DNA from: Bryobacterales bacterium
GTDB lineage: Bacteria; Acidobacteriota; Terriglobia; Bryobacterales; Bryobacteraceae
NCBI GenBank assembly: GCA_009697495.1
Contig: SHUN01000040.1
Location: 1-11,462 of the forward strand
DNA: 11,462 nucleotides
Direction: 5' to 3'
Part shown: one piece after another, positions 1 to 6,481 of the stretch
How positions within the stretch are numbered: the first letter of the stretch is position 1
How the letters are laid out: every line of letters starts with the position of its first letter
Notes under the pieces: model-generated
What the model saw: the letters and a program-made list of their open reading frames with translations, nothing else
What the model was told of the DNA's origin: nothing
The model's database searches: none
Translations under genes and position numbers: made by a program

Positions 1-1
1 C

Positions 2-793
2 TCCGCCGCCACTCTCGCCGCGCTGCCCGAGCTGAAATACATCGGCGTACTGGCCACCGGCTACAACATTGTCGACGTCGCCGCCGCGCGCGAACGCGGC
101 GTCATCGTCACCAACGTGCCGACCTACGGCACAAACTCCGTAGCCCAAATGACCATGGCTCTGCTGCTCGAACTCTGCCATCAAGTGGGCCGCCACAGCG
201 AATGTGTCCGCTCGGGCGAATGGAATCGGAATCCCGATTGGAGTTTCTGGCGCAGCCCGCAAATGGAGCTGGCCGGCAAGCAGTTCGGCGTCGTCGGGTT
301 CGGCCGCATTGGGCGGCAAGCGGCCGTTGCCGCCGCCGGTCTCGGAATGAAGATCGCCGCCTATGACGCCAAGCCCGGCGAACCGCTGGCCAACGCGGAT
401 TTCCAGTGGATGGATCTCGATGCGTTAATCGCCACGTCCGACGTCGTCAGCCTCCACTGCCCGCTGTTCCCGGACACGAAGGACCTCATGAACGCGGCGC
501 GCATCGCGGCCATGAAGCCGTCAGCGTTCCTGCTGAACACCTCGCGCGGACCGCTCATCGTCGAGCAGGATCTGGCCGACGCGTTGAACAACGGCGTCAT
601 CGCGGGTGCCGGCATCGACGTTGTGCCGCAGGAACCGCCCGTCAATGGCTCGCCTCTCTTCAGCGCGAAGAACTGCATCGTGACGCCGCACATGGCCTGG
701 GCCACGCTGGAAGCGCGCGGCCGGTTGATGGATGTCGCCGTCAACAACGTGCGCGCCTTCGTCCATGGCGCTCCGGTGAATCAGGTCGGTTAA
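2..793 (+). CDS. D-2-hydroxyacid dehydrogenase (hydroxypyruvate reductase/glycerate dehydrogenase type), 5'-truncated
   Basis: NAD-dependent cytoplasmic oxidoreductase that reduces 2-keto acids such as hydroxypyruvate or glyoxylate to D-2-hydroxy acids. The open frame runs in from the left edge, and 263 residues are visible. The family is usually about 315-320 residues, so roughly 50 N-terminal residues are missing. A GTG at 116 lies inside the conserved segment TNVPTYGTNSVAQ and is not the start. In visible numbering, the NAD-binding glycine loop GFGRIG is at about 99-104, and Asp122 ends the second Rossmann strand, favouring NAD over NADP. The catalytic triad is intact: Arg182 (TSRGPL), Glu211 (PQEPP) and His230 (TPHMAW). 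The substrate is not resolved; the segment before the glycine loop (FW...ELAGK) resembles glycerate dehydrogenases. Its TAA is part of the TTAA that also carries the stop of the opposing CotH gene, so no terminator fits between them. Confidence 0.93.
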   Translation, partial: SAATLAALPELKYIGVLATGYNIVDVAAARERGVIVTNVPTYGTNSVAQMTMALLLELCHQVGRHSECVRSGEWNRNPDWSFWRSPQMELAGKQFGVVGFGRIGRQAAVAAAGLGMKIAAYDAKPGEPLANADFQWMDLDALIATSDVVSLHCPLFPDTKDLMNAARIAAMKPSAFLLNTSRGPLIVEQDLADALNNGVIAGAGIDVVPQEPPVNGSPLFSAKNCIVTPHMAWATLEARGRLMDVAVNNVRAFVHGAPVNQVG

Positions 794-2412
794 TATTCCA
801 GCAGGAACTTCCGCCGCTCTTCGACAAACTGCTTCAACCCCATATGGGGACGCGAGCCGAACGGCCCCATCGCGGGATAGGAAGTCTCCTCGGCAACCGC
901 TTTTTCAAAGGCTTCGGTCGAATACAACTTCCGCGTGTCTTTCTTCACATCCGCCAGCAGCAGCGCCTGATAGCCCGTGGCGATAGGCCCCAATTTGTTC
1001 CAGTCCAGCCAATTCGTGGCGATGTCGCGAATGTAGCCCAGATATTTTTTCCGCAGCGAAGGCACTGCCAGCAGCTTGCCGATTAACGCCTTATTCGGAT
1101 CGTCCGATCCGGCAAACGGATCGAGCGTGGCATTCTCCGGCGGCGGCGTAAAGCCAGGCGGCGGACCATTCCGGGGAGGACCTCCCGGACCAAAACCCGG
1201 CGGCGGACCGCCAGGACCACCCGGCCCCCGAGGCCCGCGCGGCCCCCCCCGGCCCATCATTTCCGCCGGCGCCAGCGTCTCATTCGCGTCATGCGGAAAC
1301 AAATGAAACTTGCCCTTCTCGTCAAGGTAAATACTGTAATCGCTCGCCCGCGTCCAATACCCGTCGTTATTGATCAACGCCTTATCCAGCGCCAGAAATT
1401 TCAATGCGCCGTCGATATCGAGAATCGGCTCCAGCGCGGCTTCCAGCTTATCCGGCGGTGTCTGATTCAGTACTTTGCAGAGGTTGATCAACGCCGCCCA
1501 CGATTTCGGACTGTCCTTCGACTTGATTTCATACAACTTTTTATACGCCGCCGGATCGTCGCCGGCATACGCGAGTCCAGCGCGCCCCATTGGACTGCCC
1601 GGCGTCTTCCACCGCGCGCCCTTCGAAGTCTTAAACCACTCCTGCACAAAGTCGGAATTATACTGCTGCACGCTGGGATACACTCCCCAGCTTTCGCCGT
1701 TAATCACCACGCGCATGAAATTCGCCTTCGGCGCCGGAATGTAGTTCCGCGCGATCTCCAAATACAGCGCCGAGCGCAGCATCGTCGGATCCCCGTTGGC
1801 GTTCAGCAAATTCAGCGTCCGATAACCGCCCAACCGCTGGTCTTCATTCGTGAAGTCGAGCGAAATATTCAGCGAGCGCTTTCGCCCCGCCGGCGTCATC
1901 ATGTACGACGAAGCCCCTCGGAAATGCACGCCAACGCCCGGATACACTTTGCCATCGACGGTCAGCTTCGCCGACACTTCCACATCGGTGTGATAAAACG
2001 CTTCGAGCTCTTTTTCCCAATCCGCGTTCTCAAACTCCAGGAAAAGCGTCCGCAGCGCCTTGGGATCATAAAGTGCTTCCGCGCCGTAGCTCTTCACATC
2101 TTTCGGCGAGAGCTTTGGCCCTGGCTGAGGAGGCGCGGGCGGATCGCCGCCGCGCCCGAACCGCATGCCCCGCGTCGGCTGGGTCGCCAAAAACTCCCGA
2201 GCCGCCGCGCGCTCCGCGGCATTCAGCCGCTTGTCCCCGTTCTTGTCGAAATCTTTCAAGAGTTCCCGGCGCTGCCCCATCGGGCCGCCCGGCCCGCCAA
2301 ATCCAAATCCACCCGGAGGCCCGAAGCCCCCTGCTGGCGGAGGCTGCGCCAGCAACACCGCCGCGCTCGCGGCCAGCAATACGAAGCTGTGATTACTCAT
2401 CAAAAATCTCAT
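790..2412 (-). CDS. CotH-like atypical protein kinase, exported, with EF-hand and Gly/Pro-rich insert
   Basis: Predicted exported protein of 540 residues. Residues 1-23 form a signal peptide (hydrophobic core LLAASAAVLLA). A Gly/Pro-rich stretch follows (about 24-46), then one EF-hand loop at 56-67 with ligands D56, N58, D60, N64 and E67. The CotH domain covers about 110-540. Family marks are the HFRGASS and RTLNLLNANGDPT segments, Asp350 in LINNDGYW, and Asp375 in FPHDANET. This last segment corresponds to the usual PWDxDxT metal site, with Asn377 at the second Asp. CotH proteins are atypical kinases that phosphorylate secreted proteins; the substrate here is unknown. A Gly/Pro/Arg-rich insert of about 40 residues (386-425) follows the metal motif directly. 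The ATG at 2412 overlaps the TGA of the upstream gene as ATGA, which supports this start; Met5 (2400) is an alternative. It is last in the run VTC, DUF4956, CotH. Confidence 0.88.
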   Translation of the reverse strand: MRFLMSNHSFVLLAASAAVLLAQPPPAGGFGPPGGFGFGGPGGPMGQRRELLKDFDKNGDKRLNAAERAAAREFLATQPTRGMRFGRGGDPPAPPQPGPKLSPKDVKSYGAEALYDPKALRTLFLEFENADWEKELEAFYHTDVEVSAKLTVDGKVYPGVGVHFRGASSYMMTPAGRKRSLNISLDFTNEDQRLGGYRTLNLLNANGDPTMLRSALYLEIARNYIPAPKANFMRVVINGESWGVYPSVQQYNSDFVQEWFKTSKGARWKTPGSPMGRAGLAYAGDDPAAYKKLYEIKSKDSPKSWAALINLCKVLNQTPPDKLEAALEPILDIDGALKFLALDKALINNDGYWTRASDYSIYLDEKGKFHLFPHDANETLAPAEMMGRGGPRGPRGPGGPGGPPPGFGPGGPPRNGPPPGFTPPPENATLDPFAGSDDPNKALIGKLLAVPSLRKKYLGYIRDIATNWLDWNKLGPIATGYQALLLADVKKDTRKLYSTEAFEKAVAEETSYPAMGPFGSRPHMGLKQFVEERRKFLLEY

Positions 2413-3092
2413 TCCGTTTCCGATCCGCCCGCCGTCAGGCCCACATCGAAAATCCCATCCATCCGGTGCAACTGTTTCACCAGTTCTTCCGGGCTCTTCT
2501 TCTTGTCCAACGTAATTTCATATTCCGCTTCCAGCGATGTCCCTTGTTTCGCCGTCGACATCGACAGCAGCCGCCGTGGCCCATTGCCCAGCACTTGCTC
2601 CAACAGCGGCTCCAGCTCCGTCCCCACGCTCACGCGCAGCTTCAGTACCATCGTTGGTGCCCCCGGACCCGCCGGGCGTCCCTCGCGCCACGCCAGCGCA
2701 AACGACGCGCCCCCGCCCACCAGAATTCCCAGCACCGCCACCCACGGCTGCTGCGAACCAACCGCCATTCCCACCACCACCGCGAAGATCACAAACGCCG
2801 TGTCGCGCGTGTCCCGCACCACGGTTCGAAATCGCACGATCGACAACGCTCCCACCAGGCTGAACGCCCGCGCCACGTTGTCGCCAATCACCTGTGTAAC
2901 CATCGCGATCAACACCGCCAACAGCACCAGCGTGGTCGGCAACGACGCCGCCGATTCTTCTCCGCTGGTCGTCCGCGAATAGATCCACGACACCACCCAA
3001 CCCAGCACCAGCGCCGCCAACAGCCGCACGAACACTTCCCACGGATCGGCGGCGGCGCTCTCCGAAAGCGCCTTGGTCAGGAAATCAGGCAA
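2409..3092 (-). CDS. DUF4956 family inner-membrane protein
   Basis: 227-residue membrane protein. Hydrophobic segments lie at about 18-38, 51-70, 97-112 and 117-134. The family signature SLVGALSIVRFRT...RDTRDTAF is at 78-99, between spans two and three. The soluble C-terminal part (about 148-220) has alternating strands and helices, like a small ferredoxin/ACT-type domain. That fold assignment is inference. No enzyme motif is visible and the biochemical role of the family is unknown. The frame opens with TTG at 3092, preceded by GGAGG four bases upstream, and overlaps the end of the VTC gene by 16 bases. Its TGA overlaps the CotH ATG by four bases. The tight coupling on both sides suggests that the three products form one unit, with this protein as the membrane part. 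A channel, anchor or regulator would all fit. Confidence 0.88.
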   Translation of the reverse strand: MPDFLTKALSESAAADPWEVFVRLLAALVLGWVVSWIYSRTTSGEESAASLPTTLVLLAVLIAMVTQVIGDNVARAFSLVGALSIVRFRTVVRDTRDTAFVIFAVVVGMAVGSQQPWVAVLGILVGGGASFALAWREGRPAGPGAPTMVLKLRVSVGTELEPLLEQVLGNGPRRLLSMSTAKQGTSLEAEYEITLDKKKSPEELVKQLHRMDGIFDVGLTAGGSETE

Positions 3093-3790
3093 AGTGCCTC
3101 CACAGCCATCCGGTACTTTGACGACGCCTGCGGCCGTAGATCGAACTGTTGCATCAGCCCTTTGAACATACCCGGAATTTCAGCCTTGTACTTCAACTCC
3201 AATATCCGCTGGTTTGGCAGCAACGCAATCGCGCCCTCCAAGTCTCTAAAAGCATACTCCCTCGCCGGCGCCGCGCGCAGGTCATGATCCAAGGTCAGCC
3301 GCATAGGGCCCGTCTCGCTAACCGCCAATCGCGCCATCCGGTTATACGAAATCTGGCAAACGGGCCGCAACCGCCGCGCCTGTTCCCGCTGATGGAACCA
3401 ATGTCCCGCCCACCGCTTCGGCGTCTCAGCGTGTTCCAGCCACTTCACTTCATCCAAATCGACGATCGACCGCATTTTGCCCACGCGATTTCGCGTCTTT
3501 ATTTTTCGCTCCAGAAAAATGCACTCGCTCTCGCCGTACCGCCTTACACGATACTTACTGCGGCCAAAAGACCCCCGCCGCTTATAAACGGCAAAGTCCT
3601 CGGTTTCCAAATAAAGGCTCGTAACCCGGTACTCATCCCCAGCCAGACCGCCCGCATGCGGATCTGGCGACATATTCGCCCGCGACCACTCGCGAATGGC
3701 ATCCGCGCAGCCCGGTGAGATCAAAAACTTCATCTCTTGAACAAATGGCCGGCTTTCTCGCATTTCGGTCAATGGCTGACTGGTTAACAC
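3077..3790 (-). CDS. VTC-domain protein (polyphosphate polymerase-like triphosphate tunnel enzyme)
   Basis: 237-residue soluble protein matching the VTC domain, the catalytic fold of yeast Vtc4, which makes polyphosphate from ATP inside a basic tunnel. Numbered from the GTG at 3790, the tunnel residues are visible: Glu19 and Lys21 (EMKF), the basic strand KYRVRRY (79-85), Glu94/Lys96/Lys98 (ERKIK), Arg151 (YNRMA), Arg164 and Asp168 (RLTLDHD), Glu198 and Lys200 (ELKYK) and Lys225 (SSKYR). No SPX domain or membrane span is present, so this is the catalytic core alone. The core appears intact, which suggests an active enzyme, but the product has not been shown. The start is uncertain: GTG at 3790 or ATG at 3763. 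Both keep Glu19, and neither has a good ribosome site. It overlaps the DUF4956 gene by 16 bases, which suggests supply of polyphosphate or a related product to the membrane partner. Confidence 0.88.
   Translation of the reverse strand: MLTSQPLTEMRESRPFVQEMKFLISPGCADAIREWSRANMSPDPHAGGLAGDEYRVTSLYLETEDFAVYKRRGSFGRSKYRVRRYGESECIFLERKIKTRNRVGKMRSIVDLDEVKWLEHAETPKRWAGHWFHQREQARRLRPVCQISYNRMARLAVSETGPMRLTLDHDLRAAPAREYAFRDLEGAIALLPNQRILELKYKAEIPGMFKGLMQQFDLRPQASSKYRMAVEALCLIS
3097..3101 (-). promoter_or_regulatory. Ribosome binding site (GGAGG) for the DUF4956 gene
   Basis: The minus strand reads GGAGG, then CACT, then TTG. This is the clearest Shine-Dalgarno site in the window. It supports the unusual TTG start at 3092 although it lies within the coding end of the VTC gene. 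The four-base spacer is somewhat short. Confidence 0.6.
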
Positions 3791-3808
3791 AAAGAACTTA
3801 CGGATTTT

Positions 3809-3824
3809 GTAACAGAGATGTTAC
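3809..3824. repeat. Perfect 6-bp inverted repeat, possible operator between the dehydrogenase and VTC genes
   Basis: GTAACA-GAGA-TGTTAC is a perfect dyad with a four-base centre. It lies in the 49-base gap between the stop of the dehydrogenase gene (3840) and the GTG of the VTC gene (3790). No T-run follows on either strand, so a simple intrinsic terminator is unlikely. A binding site for a dimeric regulator, or a short processing hairpin, fits better. This gap is the only spacing in the last four minus-strand genes with room for control. Confidence 0.4.
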
Positions 3825-3839
3825 GCGGTTTACATTTCT

Positions 3840-4901
3840 TTACGTGCCAGCCGCCAGAACCGCCGCCGCAATCCGGTCGCCCATTTCGTGCGTCTTCAAC
3901 ACGCCGCCCACATCGGGCGTTCGCGCCGAAGGGTCGGCCAAGATGCTCTCGACAGCCCGGTGCAGCAACCGCCCGCCCTGCTTGGACGCCTCGCCTGGAA
4001 GCCAGTCCAGCATCATCGCCGTCGACAGTATCATCGCCACGGGGTTCGCAATCCCCTTGCCGGCGATGTCCGGCGCCGTGCCGTGGCTCGGCTGAAACAC
4101 AGCGTATTTGTCGCCGATGTCGCCCGACGGCGCCATGCCCATCCCGCCCACCAGGCCGGAGGCAAGATCGGAAAGAATGTCGCCGAACATGTTCTCCGTC
4201 ACCATCACGTCGAAGTCTTGCGGACGGCGCACCAGGAATAGCGCGGCCGCGTCGACATAGACAGATTCCGTCGCCACATCCGGATACTCCGCGGCCACTT
4301 GCTGAAAAATGTGCCGGAAATACGCCATCGTCGGCAGCACGTTCGCTTTATCGACCAGCGTCACTTTCTTCCGCCGCTCACGAGCCAGTTTGAACGCCGA
4401 ATGAAACAGCCGGACCGACGCATGGCGCGTCACCCGCATTGTGTCCTGGGCCATGTCGCCGTTCAAATCCGCGCTGCCATGCCGCCCGAAGAATAGCCCC
4501 TCGGTGTTCTCGCGAATCAGCACCAAGTCAATATTCGCGCCATTTTTGAGCGGCGAGTCATCGGCGTGATACGTCCGAATGGGCCGCAAGCCGCAGTAGA
4601 GATCCAGGATCTCCCGAATATCGATCTGCGGCGTCATCTCCTTCCCATCCGGCCAGCGCACGCCGGGCAGCCCCATGGCGCCCAGCAGGATGGCGTCGTA
4701 GTCCTTCATTCGCTCCATCGTCGCCGGCGGCAGCGGGTCGCCGCCGCGCAGGAACTCATTGGCCCCTACGGACATTTCGTCGCAATGGAAGCGCAGTTCA
4801 GGAATCGCGGTCTCCACCGCGCGTAGTGTTTTCAGGCCTTCGGCGGTCACGTCGGGGCCAATGCCGTCCCCAGGAAGGACGGCGATTCGGAAGTCAGTCA
4901 T
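3840..4901 (-). CDS. Isocitrate/isopropylmalate dehydrogenase family protein (beta-decarboxylating)
   Basis: 353-residue NAD(P)-dependent dehydrogenase of the IDH/IPMDH fold, the normal length for LeuB-like enzymes. Visible marks are PGDGIGP (10-16) near the N-terminus, the substrate-binding segment [14 protein letters not shown] (94-107) with Arg96 and Arg106, and Arg130 in RENTEG. Catalytic Lys185 is in DKANVL, the metal-binding Asp217, Asp241 and Asp245 are present, and the nucleotide loop [15 protein letters not shown] is at 273-287. The Arg-xx-Leu pattern is like isopropylmalate dehydrogenase, whereas RENTEG is more like isocitrate or tartrate enzymes, so the substrate is not assigned. 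The position that usually holds the catalytic Tyr (IY-FG in LeuB) is Phe137 here. No leuA, leuC or leuD lies nearby. The ATG at 4901 is eight bases after the stop of the preceding gene and follows a run of A instead of a ribosome site. Confidence 0.88.
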   Translation of the reverse strand: MTDFRIAVLPGDGIGPDVTAEGLKTLRAVETAIPELRFHCDEMSVGANEFLRGGDPLPPATMERMKDYDAILLGAMGLPGVRWPDGKEMTPQIDIREILDLYCGLRPIRTYHADDSPLKNGANIDLVLIRENTEGLFFGRHGSADLNGDMAQDTMRVTRHASVRLFHSAFKLARERRKKVTLVDKANVLPTMAYFRHIFQQVAAEYPDVATESVYVDAAALFLVRRPQDFDVMVTENMFGDILSDLASGLVGGMGMAPSGDIGDKYAVFQPSHGTAPDIAGKGIANPVAMILSTAMMLDWLPGEASKQGGRLLHRAVESILADPSARTPDVGGVLKTHEMGDRIAAAVLAAGT

Positions 4902-4911
4902 ATTTTTTTTT
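4902..4911 (-). other. A9 homopolymer at the junction of the SUMF1 and dehydrogenase genes
   Basis: On the minus strand the stop TAA of the caspase-like/SUMF1 gene runs straight into A residues (nine in a row, then T) before the next ATG. This replaces any Shine-Dalgarno sequence for the dehydrogenase gene. Initiation there probably depends on coupling or on the A-rich unstructured leader. Confidence 0.6.
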
Positions 4912-6448
4912 AGCGCAACAGTTTGCGCGTCTCCTCAGAGTCGGGCAGCACACAGCGGAAGCCGACGATTTCGCCGCCCGGGCCCTTGTTGCGGAACGAA
5001 ATGCGCAGGTGTAGCTTCGGGTCGCTGTTCCAGGAACCGCCGCGCACCACCCATTCCTTACCGCTTGCGGGACCTTTGGGATCTTCCTTTGCCGATTCGG
5101 CGAAATACGTCTTGCTGTAGTAGTCCGAAGTAATTTCCCACAGGTTGCCGGACAAGTCGAACAATCCGAAACCGTTCGGATCGAATTGGCGCACCGGAGC
5201 CACGAAGTCAAACCGGTCATTGCCCTGTTTGCCATGAAAATTGGCTTTGTCTCGGGCAGTTTCGGCGTTCAGCGGGACAATTTCATTGGCCTTCCCGCCG
5301 CGCGCGGCGTACTCCCATTCTGCTTCGGTCGGCAGACGGCCGCCGGCCCAATTGCAGAAAGTCTCCGCATCTGCCGGGGACATATTTGCCATCGGCAGAT
5401 TCGTCTGGTTCCAGCCCTTGCGGTCCAATGGCGCGCGCGGCATCTTGCGTTTCGGCGTGGCCGTGTCGGCGAACTTCTGATACGCCTCCACCTGCACCTC
5501 GGTCTCGCCCATCCAAAAGGCCTTGGTGATCGTCACTTCATGCTGCGGCTTTTCGTGATCCTCGCACTTGTTGTCGCCCGAGGCGCAGCCCATCAGGAAT
5601 TTGCCCGCCGGGATGAAAACATACGGCTGGCGGTCCCGCGAATTCACGCGGTCTTTGCTGATGAACTCGTCCACGGCCTTCACTGGCGCTACTTTCGGCG
5701 GCGGCGGCGGCTCGGTGAACCGGAACGGCTGCGTGCTTTGCGTGAGATAAAACGGATTCAGGTTCTTCGACTCGGCGGCAACCTGACTCTGCGCGCCGGT
5801 CAGCAGTTCAACCAGCGTTGTGCCGGGTTTGCGGATCAGCGCCGAGACATGCTTGGTGAACAGGCCGCTTTCCGTAGCGCTCAACGGCAGCGGCACGGCG
5901 TTCATCGCGGTGCTGGAGAGATAAGCAATTTCGCGAATGTCGGTGAGGTCCGGCAGCGCCAGGCCAGGCCCCGTGGCGATCGCCAACAGGTCCGTGGCCT
6001 GCGTCGTCGCGTCGATCAAAATCATTTTCAAGCCGATCTGCTTCTCGTCCAGAATCTGCATGAAGCCGGTAAGCGAACGCGCTCGATACTGGACAGGGCC
6101 TGTTTTCTTGGGATCGAAATCGATGGGCACTAGAAAGTTGTCGCCATTGGCTTGCATGGCGTAGCCGAAGTAATAGAAGAGCAGCGTGTCGCCCGGCTTT
6201 ACAGCGGCCAGCAAGAGGCGGTCGAGGTCCTTTGCCAACTTGTCCTGCGTTAAATTTCGCTCCTCTCGAACGGCAAATTTAGCGGCGACCAGAGCGGCTT
6301 TCAACTCGTTCAACCCGGCGTCGTTAACGCTCAGCGGGCGGACGCTCTGGTATTCAGAGTTGATCAGCAGAAATGCCTGGCGCGATGGGGCTTGCCCCAT
6401 GGCCAACGGCAACCACAATAGATTGAATATCGAAAGCGAAATACGCAT
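4910..6448 (-). CDS. Secreted caspase-like (catalytically degenerate) protein fused to a SUMF1/FGE-sulfatase domain
   Basis: 512 residues. Residues 1-20 are a signal peptide ending LAMGQA, so the product is probably periplasmic or lipid-free exported. Residues about 24-245 have the peptidase C14 (caspase/metacaspase) layout: AFLLINSEY strand, the Asn-Asp of SVNDAG, FYYFGYAMQ, the NFLVPIDFDP strand, and LKMILIDATT. In active members the fourth-strand motif reads YYSGHG and the later one DAC. Here these are Tyr96 and Thr148, so both members of the His/Cys dyad are missing. A Pro-rich linker (246-256) leads to a SUMF1 fold at about 275-501: FIPAGKFLMG, HEVTITKAFWMGETEV, RLPTEAEWEYAARGG, FDLSGNLWE, VVRGGSWNS and GFRCV. 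The Cys pair that makes formylglycine in true FGE is not seen after RGGSW. Both domains therefore look like binding folds. It lies 33 bases after the kinase gene, so the kinase is a likely partner. The start has a weak AGG upstream. Confidence 0.87.
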   Translation of the reverse strand: MRISLSIFNLLWLPLAMGQAPSRQAFLLINSEYQSVRPLSVNDAGLNELKAALVAAKFAVREERNLTQDKLAKDLDRLLLAAVKPGDTLLFYYFGYAMQANGDNFLVPIDFDPKKTGPVQYRARSLTGFMQILDEKQIGLKMILIDATTQATDLLAIATGPGLALPDLTDIREIAYLSSTAMNAVPLPLSATESGLFTKHVSALIRKPGTTLVELLTGAQSQVAAESKNLNPFYLTQSTQPFRFTEPPPPPKVAPVKAVDEFISKDRVNSRDRQPYVFIPAGKFLMGCASGDNKCEDHEKPQHEVTITKAFWMGETEVQVEAYQKFADTATPKRKMPRAPLDRKGWNQTNLPMANMSPADAETFCNWAGGRLPTEAEWEYAARGGKANEIVPLNAETARDKANFHGKQGNDRFDFVAPVRQFDPNGFGLFDLSGNLWEITSDYYSKTYFAESAKEDPKGPASGKEWVVRGGSWNSDPKLHLRISFRNKGPGGEIVGFRCVLPDSEETRKLLR

Positions 6449-6481
6449 CGGCGGTTGCCTAAATTCTACAACGCTTTCAAC

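Noticed and set aside
116..118. GTG as the start of the left-hand dehydrogenase
   Set aside because: The frame is open upstream to the window edge and encodes the conserved family segment before this codon, so it is internal.
1138..1257. GC-rich G/C run as a non-coding regulatory repeat
   Set aside because: It is in frame within the CotH gene and encodes the Gly/Pro-rich loop.
1291..2982. Long plus-strand open frames opposite the CotH and DUF4956 genes, also 2073-3287
   Set aside because: Their products are Arg/Pro/His-rich with no domain pattern, and they mirror well-supported genes on the other strand. This is typical of high-GC antisense frames.
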